NCBI GenBank assembly: GCA_013215865.1
Contig: JABSQL010000181.1
Span: 1-7,547 of the forward strand
Direction: 5' to 3'
Source: Candidatus Margulisiibacteriota bacterium
GTDB lineage: Bacteria > Margulisbacteria > Marinamargulisbacteria > DT-59
Length of the DNA: 7,547 nucleotides
In this document: in pieces, positions 1 through 5,673 of the stretch
How positions within the stretch are numbered: the stretch's first letter is position 1
Layout of the letters: every line of letters begins with the position of its first letter
Position numbers and translations under genes: made by a program
Notes under the pieces: model-generated
Told to the model about the DNA's origin: nothing
The model's database searches: none
The model's input: only the letters and a program-made list of their open reading frames with translations

Positions 1-1
1 T

Positions 2-178
2 GAAAGCAACTCCACCATCCGTCATTGGACAAAAGAAGGCTTGCTAGAAGTTGCAGAGATCACAGAGGCAGGTTACCACCTCTATTCTGAAGATATGGTG
101 GACCGAATTAAACAGATTCATACCCTAAAAAAACAACGCCTGACACTCCAGGAGATTAAGAGAATAATAGAAACCTAG
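2..178 (+). CDS. MerR-family transcriptional regulator, C-terminal part of HTH domain (5' truncated by window)
   Basis: The frame enters from the left edge and ends at TAG 176-178. The visible 58 residues carry the MerR DNA-binding signature: STIRHWTKEGLL, then the wing motif AGYHLYSEDMVDRI, then KKQRLTLQEIKRII. This corresponds to the family pattern T.RYYE.EGLL...GYR.Y....RL..I..L....SL.EI. The protein stops right after the HTH unit with no room for a long dimerisation helix or effector domain, so it is either a short HTH-only MerR-like protein or a truncated one. MerR proteins bind spaced promoters and respond to an effector; target and ligand cannot be told from this piece. It runs convergently into the permease gene and shares the CTAG stop tetranucleotide with it. 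Confidence 0.8.
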   Translation, partial: ESNSTIRHWTKEGLLEVAEITEAGYHLYSEDMVDRIKQIHTLKKQRLTLQEIKRIIET

Positions 179-1065
179 ATATCCAAATGAGAAGAAACAG
201 GCCTGACTTTCAGATTGGTTTTAATCGTAATGTAAACAGTGCTCCCCACAATCATCAGGGCACCCACATATGTTAACATATCAATGGTTTCATTGAAGAA
301 AATCGACCCATAAAGTGTCGCAAAGATCAGGGTTGAGAACTCTAGGGGCAACAACACAGTTAAAGGCGCATATCTGAAAGCTAAAATGAGTGCAAAATGT
401 ACCACAAGCCCTATGGAAGCAATAACACATATAACCCCCCATAAGTGTGAGGGTACTTTCGTCCAATAATATAGAGCAAACGGCGCTGATAATACCCACG
501 TTGTAACTGACATAATAAACAGCAAGCCTAAATGGCTATAATGGTCTGTTAACCGTTTTGTGCTCACGGTTGTAAACGCCCAGGCAAGTGGGGCAAATAA
601 CGCAATTAACAAGAAAGGCGATACCTCCGAAATCCCCGGTCGAATAATGACGAATGTCCCTAATAAACCCACTATTAAACTACCAACTTTATGTGAGGTT
701 AGTGTTTCTTTCAGCAGATAAACACTCAAAAAAGAGGCAAATATAGGCGCCAAAAAGCCAATCGCATAGAGTTGGGTTAACGGCACATGGGCTATCACAC
801 CTAACCAAAATAAGGCTGCAAGAAAAAATGATATACATCTCAGAATGTGCCATTTTTTTAATGGATCCGCTCTTAGGACCGAAAGAGTTGGTATTTTTAC
901 AAAAGGCAATAGTACCAAGGTTATGATGCTATATTCCAGGAAAATGGCCTGCATCACATGAACCCCTGTTTCGATAAGCGTGCGTGTCAAAGCGTCTCCT
1001 AGTGGTATAAACACACAAAATACCATCATCCAAAAAACGCCCTTAAAGTTTGATATTATTTTCAT
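175..1065 (-). CDS. DMT-superfamily (EamA-type) permease
   Basis: A 296-residue, strongly hydrophobic protein with the drug/metabolite-transporter layout: about ten membrane helices in two EamA repeats (roughly residues 8-140 and 150-285) and a short polar C-tail. Visible family marks are the first-repeat end APIFASFLSVYLLKETLT followed by VGLLGTFVIIRPG, and the matching second-repeat end LEFSTLIFATLYGSIFFNE followed by ALMIVGSTVYI. It sits in the inner membrane. DMT carriers export or import amino acids, nucleotides, S-adenosylmethionine or other small metabolites; the substrate cannot be assigned here. The ATG at 1063-1065 gives a normal N-terminus; no Shine-Dalgarno is visible before it. 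ATGs at codons 13-14 are alternatives but would cut into helix 1. Confidence 0.88.
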   Translation of the reverse strand: MKIISNFKGVFWMMVFCVFIPLGDALTRTLIETGVHVMQAIFLEYSIITLVLLPFVKIPTLSVLRADPLKKWHILRCISFFLAALFWLGVIAHVPLTQLYAIGFLAPIFASFLSVYLLKETLTSHKVGSLIVGLLGTFVIIRPGISEVSPFLLIALFAPLAWAFTTVSTKRLTDHYSHLGLLFIMSVTTWVLSAPFALYYWTKVPSHLWGVICVIASIGLVVHFALILAFRYAPLTVLLPLEFSTLIFATLYGSIFFNETIDMLTYVGALMIVGSTVYITIKTNLKVRPVSSHLDI

Positions 1066-1076
1066 AGGTTTAAATG

Positions 1077-1106
1077 ATTTTAGCCCTTCATGAACTAAGC
1101 ATGCAA
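1077..1106 (-). promoter_or_regulatory. putative sigma70 promoter of the DMT permease
   Basis: Read on the minus strand, TTGCAT (1106-1101) and TAAAAT (1082-1077) are separated by 18 bp, a fair match to -35/-10 consensus. Transcription would start about 5-7 nt before the ATG at 1065, giving a nearly leaderless mRNA. That agrees with the lack of a ribosome-binding site. Found by eye only. Confidence 0.4.
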
Positions 1107-1161
1107 CCCCTTTGTGCTCAGTGGACTGATTTTTCCATAGTTAAAGCGTATATAAATTATG

Positions 1162-1476
1162 GGGATTGCTAAAACAATATAGCATATAATCTCTTGTGAA
1201 ATAATAATACCAAAGAAAGCTCGATCATAAGAGGGCATTTTGAGTGGCAGCGCGTTTTTCTTCTGAATCGAGCAAGGTAATGCCGAACATTGGCATTGAG
1301 GCTTTCAATTTGAGTCGTGTGCTTCTTGCCGATTAGATGTTTTTGGGCTGATAACTCTCTGTAAACTTTCCACCCGTACGGTCACATTACTGACACCCAA
1401 CACTCGCCCTGTTCCGCGAAAACCCATTCCCTCTAAATACAACTTCTATAATACACTATATTATTTTAGCAATCCC
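1162..1476 (-). mobile_element. IS1-family element, internally deleted remnant (copy 1)
   Basis: A 315-bp relic with both terminal inverted repeats: GGGATTGCTAAAACA at 1162-1176 and TTTTAGCAATCCC at 1464-1476. Minus-strand translation next to the right end gives an InsA-like helix-turn-helix piece (YLEGMGFRGTGRVLGVSNVT). A deletion then joins it to the C-terminal DDE transposase piece: GKKHTTQIESLNANVRHYLA, then RFRRKTRCHSKCPLMIELSL, ending LYAILF and a TAG that overlaps the terminal repeat. The catalytic DDE core is missing, so it cannot move by itself. Intact IS1-family elements are about 0.7-0.8 kb. No target-site duplication is recognisable. Its left 123 bp are repeated in inverted orientation at 2948-3070. 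Confidence 0.85.
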
Positions 1477-1497
1477 GTTTTTTTGGGATTGCTAAAA
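1464..1497. repeat. abutting IS1 ends: 13-bp perfect inverted repeat with 8-nt spacer
   Basis: TTTTAGCAATCCC (1464-1476), spacer GTTTTTTT, GGGATTGCTAAAA (1485-1497). These are terminal repeats of two IS1 remnants back to back, and together they form a strong palindrome. Transcribed from either strand it would fold into a 13-bp hairpin. Confidence 0.85.
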
Positions 1498-1533
1498 CAC
1501 AATAGATAGAAACAAAGAGAGATCGACCATCAT
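1485..1533 (-). mobile_element. IS1-family terminal remnant (copy 2)
   Basis: Begins with the terminal repeat GGGATTGCTAAAACA and continues with sequence matching the 3' end of the transposase in copy 4, with about 34 bp missing after AATAGATA. On the minus strand it still reads MVDLSLF, the family C-terminus, before the terminal stop. Homology fades after about 1533. Only one end survives; the 50 bp between it and the csp stop codon are unrecognised. Confidence 0.65.
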
Positions 1534-1583
1534 CCGGTAATTGAGTTTGAACTTAGAATGCGTCCGATGGCCCTAAATCTCAT

Positions 1584-1790
1584 CTATTTTATCAATAAAT
1601 TTGTCGCTTGTGGTCCTTTTTCGCCTTGTTCGATATCAAACTCAACTTCTTGTCCATCATTTAATGACGTACAACCAGGCGTTTTAATTTCATTAATATG
1701 AATAAAAACATCTTTAGAACCTTCTACTTCAATAAATCCAAACCCTTTTTCTTCATTAAACCATTTAACTTTTCCGTTACTTGTACTCAT
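1584..1790 (-). CDS. CspA-family cold-shock protein (RNA chaperone)
   Basis: A 68-residue single cold-shock domain, the usual family length. The RNP1 motif is KGFGFIEV (residues 15-22) and RNP2 is DVFIHI (27-32); the start [16 protein letters not shown] and the end [12 protein letters not shown] are typical. These OB-fold proteins bind single-stranded RNA/DNA in the cytoplasm, melt RNA structure and help translation, often at low temperature or in stationary phase. The ATG at 1788-1790 is preceded by TAGGAG about 7 nt upstream, which decides the start. It lies downstream of rbgA on the same strand but has its own promoter and a leader of about 40 nt. Which csp paralogue this is cannot be told. 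Confidence 0.95.
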   Translation of the reverse strand: MSTSNGKVKWFNEEKGFGFIEVEGSKDVFIHINEIKTPGCTSLNDGQEVEFDIEQGEKGPQATNLLIK

Positions 1791-1837
1791 TGTTAACTCC
1801 TACTGTTTAATATCTGCCATTACGATCCGAGCAGTAA

Positions 1838-1866
1838 AGTATATAATACACTAGCCTAGCTTTTAA
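1838..1866 (-). promoter_or_regulatory. putative sigma70 promoter of csp
   Basis: On the minus strand TTAAAA (1866-1861) and TATACT (1843-1838) are 17 bp apart, giving a transcript starting near 1831 with a leader of about 40 nt before the csp ATG. An imperfect inverted repeat (TAGCTTTTAAT 1857-1867, ATTAAAGCTA 1895-1904) overlaps its upstream edge. The -35 match is only partial (4 of 6). Confidence 0.4.
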
Positions 1867-1904
1867 TGATACTATAGGGATTATCTTTGAATGGATTAAA
1901 GCTA

Positions 1905-1945
1905 GTGACGGGGCATTCTTGACGATATTAGAACTGTTTATTCTA
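1905..1945 (+). repeat. dispersed intergenic repeat, copy E (abuts the rbgA stop)
   Basis: GTGACGGGGCATTC followed by GACGATATTAGAACTGTTT. The 22-nt core at 1918-1939 matches the copy at 7292-7313 in 19 of 22 positions. It ends at the TAG of rbgA (1943-1945 on the minus strand), so it starts the 3' untranslated region of that gene. Confidence 0.5.
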
Positions 1946-2776
1946 GGCGGGAGGTTTTTCTAATGATATTCGACCTATTTTTCCTGATCTAAATTCCCGA
2001 ATAAAAGTATTGTAGACACGTGTGATATCAATCTCATTACCGGACAAAAAATAGCCATGTTTTTTTCCAATAGCTTCAAATACGTTTGTTGCTTCTGTGA
2101 ATTCCTCATCTAGCTTAAACCGTTGATTAATGAGTCTCGGATAATGAGCCATCAGAAAGTCACATAAATAATAAGCAATTTCCTCAGAGTCGTATCGCTG
2201 TTCTTTAATACAGTTCAGTGCCGCCAACTTTTGTCCTATGTCTGGACTTTCAAATTTTGGCCACAATATACCGGGGGTGTCTAGCAAGAGACATTTTTCT
2301 CCAAGCGCGTGCCATATCTGTTTTTTTGTGACGCCTGGTTTATTTCCTACTAACGTTTTCTTTTTTCCTATAAGGTGATTTATTAAAGAAGATTTGCCAA
2401 CATTGGGAACGCCAAACACGGTCACCCGAATCAGTTTCCTGGATGTGTTTTTCCTTGCAAACACCTCAACTAAAGCCGATTCAATCTTTTTAGACCCTTT
2501 GCCGGATATCGCGTTCACAGGTAACACGATTGTTGAGAGTGTCTTAAAGTAAGCGATCCAGGCTCTCAATGCTCTAGAGTCGCAAAGATCCGCTTTATTT
2601 AAAATAATTAATCGGGGTTTTTTTTGGAGAATTTCTTCTAATACTGGATTTTGGCTAGATTTTGGCGCACGGGCATCGAGAACCTCCATAATCACATCAA
2701 TAGTAGACGACGTTTCTTTTATATGTCGAATTGCTTTGGCCATGTGCCCTGGAAACCATTGAATTGTTGCGGTCAT
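1943..2776 (-). CDS. rbgA: ribosome biogenesis GTPase A (YlqF/RbgA)
   Basis: A 277-residue circularly permuted GTPase. The family N-terminus IQWFPGHMAKA is followed by DARAP (34-38), then G motifs in permuted order: G4 NKAD (60-63), G5-like NAISGKG (88-94), G1 GVPNVGKSSL (122-131), G2 GVT (148-150) and G3 DTPG (166-169). A helical C-terminal region of about 100 residues follows, as expected for the RNA-contacting RbgA tail. The family acts in the cytoplasm in late assembly of the 50S subunit, with GTP hydrolysis triggered by the particle. All nucleotide-binding motifs are intact and length is normal. The ATG at 2774-2776 is supported by the conserved N-terminus, although no Shine-Dalgarno is visible. 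The whole csp-rbgA segment lies between inverted IS1 remnants. Confidence 0.95.
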   Translation of the reverse strand: MTATIQWFPGHMAKAIRHIKETSSTIDVIMEVLDARAPKSSQNPVLEEILQKKPRLIILNKADLCDSRALRAWIAYFKTLSTIVLPVNAISGKGSKKIESALVEVFARKNTSRKLIRVTVFGVPNVGKSSLINHLIGKKKTLVGNKPGVTKKQIWHALGEKCLLLDTPGILWPKFESPDIGQKLAALNCIKEQRYDSEEIAYYLCDFLMAHYPRLINQRFKLDEEFTEATNVFEAIGKKHGYFLSGNEIDITRVYNTFIREFRSGKIGRISLEKPPA

Positions 2777-2906
2777 GGATACAGGATAGAGGAGATTATT
2801 AATTTATGGAAATCATGGGTTCTTCTGGGGTACAATCTGCCTTATTTATAAACGCCCTGCTTTCCGCTATGACCACCGAAGTCTAAGGCCAAGATACTCT
2901 AATACA

Positions 2907-3070
2907 AAAACTCTGGGTCTGGATCGCAATCGATCGGATCGATCAAGGGCATTACCTTGCTCGATTCAGAAGAAAAACGCGCTGCTACTCAAAATGCCCT
3001 CTTATGGTCGAGCTTTCTTTGATATTATTATTTCACAAGAGATTATATGCTATATTGTTTTAGCAATCCC
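2907..3070 (+). mobile_element. IS1-family transposase remnant with one terminal repeat (copy 3)
   Basis: Plus-strand translation reads QKLWVWIAIDR (first catalytic-Asp region of an IS1 DDE transposase), then jumps by an internal deletion at a GATCG-rich point to GHYLARFRRKTRCYSKCPLM and VELSLILLFHKRLYAILF, with stop TAG inside the terminal repeat TGTTTTAGCAATCCC (3056-3070). The other end is missing. Bases 2948-3070 match the inverse of 1162-1284 with three mismatches by my count. The stretch 2777-2906 between rbgA and this relic shows nothing I recognise. Confidence 0.85.
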
Positions 3071-3124
3071 AATATTTTATACATTTAGATGTTTAAGATG
3101 CTGTACGTTTGGGTATAACTATAC

Positions 3125-3130
3125 TATAAT
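3125..3130 (+). promoter_or_regulatory. putative -10 box of the abiE-like operon
   Basis: A perfect TATAAT 47 bp before the ATG of the antitoxin gene. The -35 region is poor (CTGTAC at 3101-3106 with an 18-bp spacer), as may be expected for a promoter bound by its own antitoxin. It lies in a very AT-rich stretch (GTATAACTATACTATAATAAG) with overlapping short TATA-type dyads. Confidence 0.4.
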
Positions 3131-3176
3131 AAGTCATGAATTATATATTATTTTTATGACAAAGTAGGTATAAAAA

Positions 3177-3794
3177 ATGAAAAGTATAAAAAAAATAATT
3201 GAAAAAGAAATTAATAAGAACCAGGGAAAACCTTTTAGTGTACGAGGTTTGAGTAAATACGGTTCTGATACTGCTGTGCGGAAAGCTTTACAAAGGTTAT
3301 CTGAGTCAGGACAAATTGAGCAGGTGGCAAGAGGTGTTTACTATATGCCAAAGATAAATAAATATATTGGTAAAACCGTACCTTCTATAGAGCAGATTGT
3401 TTCTGCTGTTGCTGAGTCAACAGCAGAAACAGTGAGCGTTACAGGCGCGCATGCGGCATTAGAACTTGGGCTTACTACTCAAGTTCCTTTGAAGCCTATT
3501 TTCTATACCTCTGGGACTACTCGCAAAATAAAAGCTGGTAGTAATGAGGTGTTGTTAAAACATGTTTGTCCTCGTAAGTTGAAGTACTCACATCAACTGA
3601 TTGGAAAGGTTATTCTTGCGCTTGGCTATATTGGTAGTAAACATGCGACTATACAACATATAGCCGCTATCCAAGAAAAATTGCCTCATAATGAATTTAA
3701 TAGGCTTGTTAAGAATAGCCACTTAATGCCGGTATGGATGCAAATGCTCTTTACTCAGTATGTTAATAGTCATAATGTACTAACGTATGGATAA
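3177..3794 (+). CDS. AbiEi-type (DUF6088) antitoxin, type IV toxin-antitoxin system
   Basis: A 205-residue protein with an N-terminal winged-helix region (about residues 5-60: GKPFSVRGLSKYGSDTAVRK, then ALQRLSESGQIEQVARGVYY) and a C-terminal domain containing SVTGAHAALELGLTTQVP and IFYTSGTTRKIK. This is the arrangement of DUF6088/AbiEi antitoxins that partner AbiEii nucleotidyltransferases. In characterised AbiE systems the antitoxin counteracts the toxin without a stable protein complex and represses the operon by binding promoter repeats. ATG at 3177 follows GTAGG about 9 nt upstream. The end overlaps the next gene by 8 nt (ATGGATAA), so the two are translationally coupled. Family assignment rests on motif recall and context, not a search. 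Confidence 0.85.
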   Translation: MKSIKKIIEKEINKNQGKPFSVRGLSKYGSDTAVRKALQRLSESGQIEQVARGVYYMPKINKYIGKTVPSIEQIVSAVAESTAETVSVTGAHAALELGLTTQVPLKPIFYTSGTTRKIKAGSNEVLLKHVCPRKLKYSHQLIGKVILALGYIGSKHATIQHIAAIQEKLPHNEFNRLVKNSHLMPVWMQMLFTQYVNSHNVLTYG

Positions 3795-4824
3795 TTATTT
3801 TGAACTAACTTCAGAGGATCAGATAGAAATTCTTAATACAGCGTCTGACCAATTAGGGGTATCTGCGCAAGCAATTGAAAAAGATATATGGGTCTGCCAG
3901 ATTTTAGATATATGTTTTTCAGATAAAAACTCTCCACTGGTTTTTAAGGGTGGAACCTCCCTTTCTAAATGTTACAAAGCGATCGATCGGTTCTCTGAGG
4001 ACATAGATATCACTATTGATAGGGCGCATTTTCGGCCTGATTTAACCATAAATGAATTAGAGATGCTATCAAAAACAAAGAGAAAAGAAGTCAGTGTTGA
4101 ACTTACCCAGAGTGCTGTAACCTTTGCTAAAGAAGAACTTGTACCTCGCATCAAAAATAAATGTATTGGTGGTTACAAATTGGAGCACAATATTGATGCT
4201 CAATGTGGTCCTGAAATCAATATCAAATATGAAAGTGCTTTGCAGCCAAATTCATATATCACCCCAGTTGTAAAAGTTGAATATAATTGTAAAAATGAGA
4301 TTAAACCCAACGACGAAATACAAATATATACGGATTTATCAGAAGTTGTGAAGGGTTTAGATCTTCCCTCTCCAACTGTAAAATGTTTATCTATTTATCG
4401 TACTTTTTGGGAGAAAATAACGCTTATCTACGATGCAATTAAACGTAACAGGTTGTCTAATAATAGTATTCCTCCAGTAAATGTGCCTTTTTCCCCTGGT
4501 AATAACCGTTTGTCACGACATTGGTACGATGTTTATCAGTTAATCGAAAAGGGATACTCTAAAAAAGCAATTTCTGATTATTTGGATGTTTTTAAAGACG
4601 TAATTAAGGTGAAGAATCTTCTTTATCCTAGTGGGAAAACTAATTATAAAGATTGCATTGGTGGCGAACTTTTTTTAACTCCTGAAGATACGACAGGCTT
4701 AGAGCGTGATTACAAAGCTATGCAAGATAATGGAATGTTTTCTGAAGAGCCTCCTAATTTTGATCATTTGATTGAAAAATTAAAAACTCTAGAAGCCGAG
4801 CTTAATAAACTATTTTCAAAATAA
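3787..4824 (+). CDS. AbiEii-type nucleotidyltransferase toxin (type IV TA / abortive infection)
   Basis: A 345-residue DNA polymerase-beta-like nucleotidyltransferase of the AbiEii/DUF1814 group. Visible motifs: FKGGTSLSK (53-61, nucleotide-binding GGTSLS), FSEDIDI (69-75, the catalytic D-x-D pair Asp72/Asp74), YRTFWEKITLIYD (204-216) and SRHWYDVYQL (243-252), all in the expected order and intact. Members use NTPs to modify RNA (in the related MenT group, tRNA 3' ends) and so halt growth, for example during phage infection. The substrate of this one is unknown. Start ATG 3787 lies inside the antitoxin's last codons. The length is in the usual family range, so the system looks functional. No strong terminator directly follows. 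Confidence 0.92.
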   Translation: MDNYFELTSEDQIEILNTASDQLGVSAQAIEKDIWVCQILDICFSDKNSPLVFKGGTSLSKCYKAIDRFSEDIDITIDRAHFRPDLTINELEMLSKTKRKEVSVELTQSAVTFAKEELVPRIKNKCIGGYKLEHNIDAQCGPEINIKYESALQPNSYITPVVKVEYNCKNEIKPNDEIQIYTDLSEVVKGLDLPSPTVKCLSIYRTFWEKITLIYDAIKRNRLSNNSIPPVNVPFSPGNNRLSRHWYDVYQLIEKGYSKKAISDYLDVFKDVIKVKNLLYPSGKTNYKDCIGGELFLTPEDTTGLERDYKAMQDNGMFSEEPPNFDHLIEKLKTLEAELNKLFSK

Positions 4825-4856
4825 GGGTGACTGGACTCGAACTTGGTTTGAACTCA
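4824..4856 (+). repeat. possible divergent copy (A) of the tRNA-3'-end-like repeat
   Basis: GGGTGACTGGACTCGAAC starts at the end of the toxin gene and is followed by TTGGTTTGAACTC. On the reverse strand this carries GTTCGAGTCC, like a tRNA T-loop, but no tRNA can be folded around it. It aligns only loosely to the other copies. Confidence 0.25.
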
Positions 4857-4873
4857 GTATAAAAGTAGTTATG

Positions 4874-4891
4874 TGGTTTTTATCAAAACCA
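4874..4891. other. perfect 7-bp hairpin (TGGTTTT-TATC-AAAACCA) after the abiE-like operon
   Basis: TGGTTTT 4874-4880, loop TATC, AAAACCA 4885-4891. It lies 50 bp after the toxin stop. It lacks a following T-run on either strand, so it may stabilise a 3' end rather than act as a classic terminator. Confidence 0.4.
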
Positions 4892-4954
4892 AAACAACTT
4901 TAGAACTTTTATTTCGTACCTGAAATTGGGTGAGTTTTCCGAAAAGTAAAAACT

Positions 4955-4990
4955 TGGCTGGGGTACTTGGACGAGATTAGAAACTATTTT
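4955..4990 (+). repeat. dispersed intergenic repeat, copy B
   Basis: TGGCTGGGGTACTTGGACGA followed by GATTAGAAACTATTTT. It shares TGGCTGGGGT with 7040-7049 and GGACGA..TT.GAA-CT.TTT with 7294-7313. Upstream GTACCTGAAATTGGGTGAG (4917-4935) also resembles GTGCCTGAATTGAGTTGGA before the copy at 7040, so the repeat may be about 80 bp long. TGGCTGGGGTAC equals the reverse complement of a common tRNA acceptor end with CCA. Confidence 0.5.
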
Positions 4991-5002
4991 ATGGCAAATA
5001 TG

Positions 5003-5037
5003 CTTAAGTTGGCTGTAGTTTAAGGGCTTTTTTTTTT
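5003..5037 (+). terminator. weak candidate rho-independent terminator
   Basis: CTTAA (5003-5007) can pair with TTAAG (5020-5024), a few bases follow, then ten T (5028-5037). The stem is short and the loop long, so it is weak. It could end transcripts arriving from the abiE-like operon before they run antisense through the membrane-protein gene. Confidence 0.25.
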
Positions 5038-5382
5038 GTATAATGTGAATAGCGCATATCCGTGTATGAGTGCTAGTACTCCCAAGCAAGCCCAATAAAG
5101 TTTTTCTGGAACTATAAAAAAAGACCCCACTAAGGAGATAAGTGTTAATACGGTAGAAATAGGCTTATGCTTTTTTCCAAAGGCAGAACTTAGTACTACC
5201 AAACCTGAGCTAAGCAATGCTGCAAGTAATACTTTTTTTATTCCAGAGCTCCAAAACACTATGCTTGATATATCTGAAAATAAATAGGCGTCCATTGATA
5301 TTAAAAGAACACTCCATCGCATAAATAAACCTAGGCTGGCTAGACGAAAAAACATCCCAATTCTATTACTTGTAGTTTCCAT
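5020..5382 (-). CDS. small hypothetical inner-membrane protein
   Basis: I do not recognise this 120-residue protein. It has about four hydrophobic segments (roughly residues 10-28, 50-68, 75-92 and 95-113), with cationic loops (GIKK, GKKHKP) and a basic tail (YKKKSP), so it is very likely an integral inner-membrane protein with no extra domain. It has no signal-peptide cleavage site or catalytic motif that I can see. The ATG at 5380-5382 has no Shine-Dalgarno and lies three bases from the palindrome at 5385-5399. It is divergent from the DUF3892 gene with 50 bp between the ATG positions. That suggests shared control and possibly membership in the same accessory cassette, but a role is not shown by the sequence. 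Confidence 0.6.
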   Translation of the reverse strand: METTSNRIGMFFRLASLGLFMRWSVLLISMDAYLFSDISSIVFWSSGIKKVLLAALLSSGLVVLSSAFGKKHKPISTVLTLISLVGSFFIVPEKLYWACLGVLALIHGYALFTLYKKKSP

Positions 5383-5399
5383 AAATGATAGAATATCAT
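5370..5399 (+). promoter_or_regulatory. putative promoter of the DUF3892-rhuM unit with operator-like palindrome
   Basis: TTGTAG (5370-5375) and TATCAT (5394-5399) are 18 bp apart. The -10 box is one arm of a perfect palindrome, ATGATA-GAA-TATCAT (5385-5399), placed between two divergent genes and right next to the ATG of the membrane-protein gene. A repressor bound here could shut both directions. Confidence 0.4.
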
Positions 5400-5420
5400 C
5401 TGGTAAAAATTTTCACTAGG

Positions 5421-5435
5421 AAGGAGTAGTTTATG
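5421..5435 (+). promoter_or_regulatory. strong RBS and ATG out of frame with the DUF3892 reading frame
   Basis: AAGGAG (5421-5426), six bases, ATG (5433-5435): an ideal initiation site. It opens the 4-codon frame ATG GAA AAG ATT TGA, whose TGA overlaps the TTG (5444) of the DUF3892 frame. One extra A in the run AAAA would fuse them into MEKDLSFTPDS. Confidence 0.75.
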
Positions 5436-5443
5436 GAAAAGAT

Positions 5444-5671
5444 TTGAGTTTTACTCCTGATTCCAATAAACCTGTAATCGTTGTCAAAGAAAATCAATCA
5501 GGCCGAAATGAGCTGTTTGTTGATACGATTAATGGCGCAGTTATGGATAGACAAGATTTTGTTGATTTGATTGAGTCTGGCAATTATTCTGGTTACCAAA
5601 TTTCTGTGGTTAATAATATCGCAACCCCAATGTCTAAGCCAGATGGAACAACTATAAATAATTTGGGATAA
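5444..5671 (+). CDS. DUF3892-like small protein (start frameshifted or coupled to a minigene)
   Basis: 75 residues counted from TTG 5444. The centre (ELFVDTINGAVMDRQDFVDL, then IESGNYSGYQI) and the end (MSKPDGTTINNLG) resemble DUF3892 proteins, which end in an S.PD.T..NNL motif. Function is unknown in the family. The only good ribosome-binding site drives an ATG in another frame; the natural product was probably MEKDLSFTPDSNKP..., broken by loss of one A, unless the short frame and TTGA overlap serve translational reinitiation. The stop TAA is two bases before the TTG of the downstream rhuM stub, so the two formed an operon. Family assignment is by recall. Confidence 0.65.
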   Translation: MSFTPDSNKPVIVVKENQSGRNELFVDTINGAVMDRQDFVDLIESGNYSGYQISVVNNIATPMSKPDGTTINNLG

Positions 5672-5673
5672 AT

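Noticed and set aside
1857..1904. inverted repeat TAGCTTTTAAT / ATTAAAGCTA as a terminator for rbgA
   Set aside because: The loop is about 27 nt and no T-run follows on the minus strand; it overlaps the csp promoter region instead.
2651..2851. 66-residue plus-strand frame over the start of rbgA
   Set aside because: It is antisense to the conserved RbgA N-terminus, and the composition (WKSWVLLGYNLPYL) has no family features.
1162..3070. active composite transposon carrying csp and rbgA
   Set aside because: Neither flanking IS has an intact transposase, the right one lacks its inner end, and no target duplication is seen.
3972..4154. 60-residue minus-strand frame
   Set aside because: It lies antisense inside the nucleotidyltransferase toxin, opposite its catalytic motif.
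4824..4990. tRNA gene on the minus strand (TGGCTGGGGTAC, GGACTCGAAC)
   Set aside because: Acceptor- and T-loop-like words occur, but no T-stem pairing, anticodon arm or 5' acceptor strand could be found at the right distance.
4883..5095. 70-residue minus-strand frame
   Set aside because: It overlaps the end of the membrane-protein gene in another frame and runs through repeat copy B; no protein-like signal.
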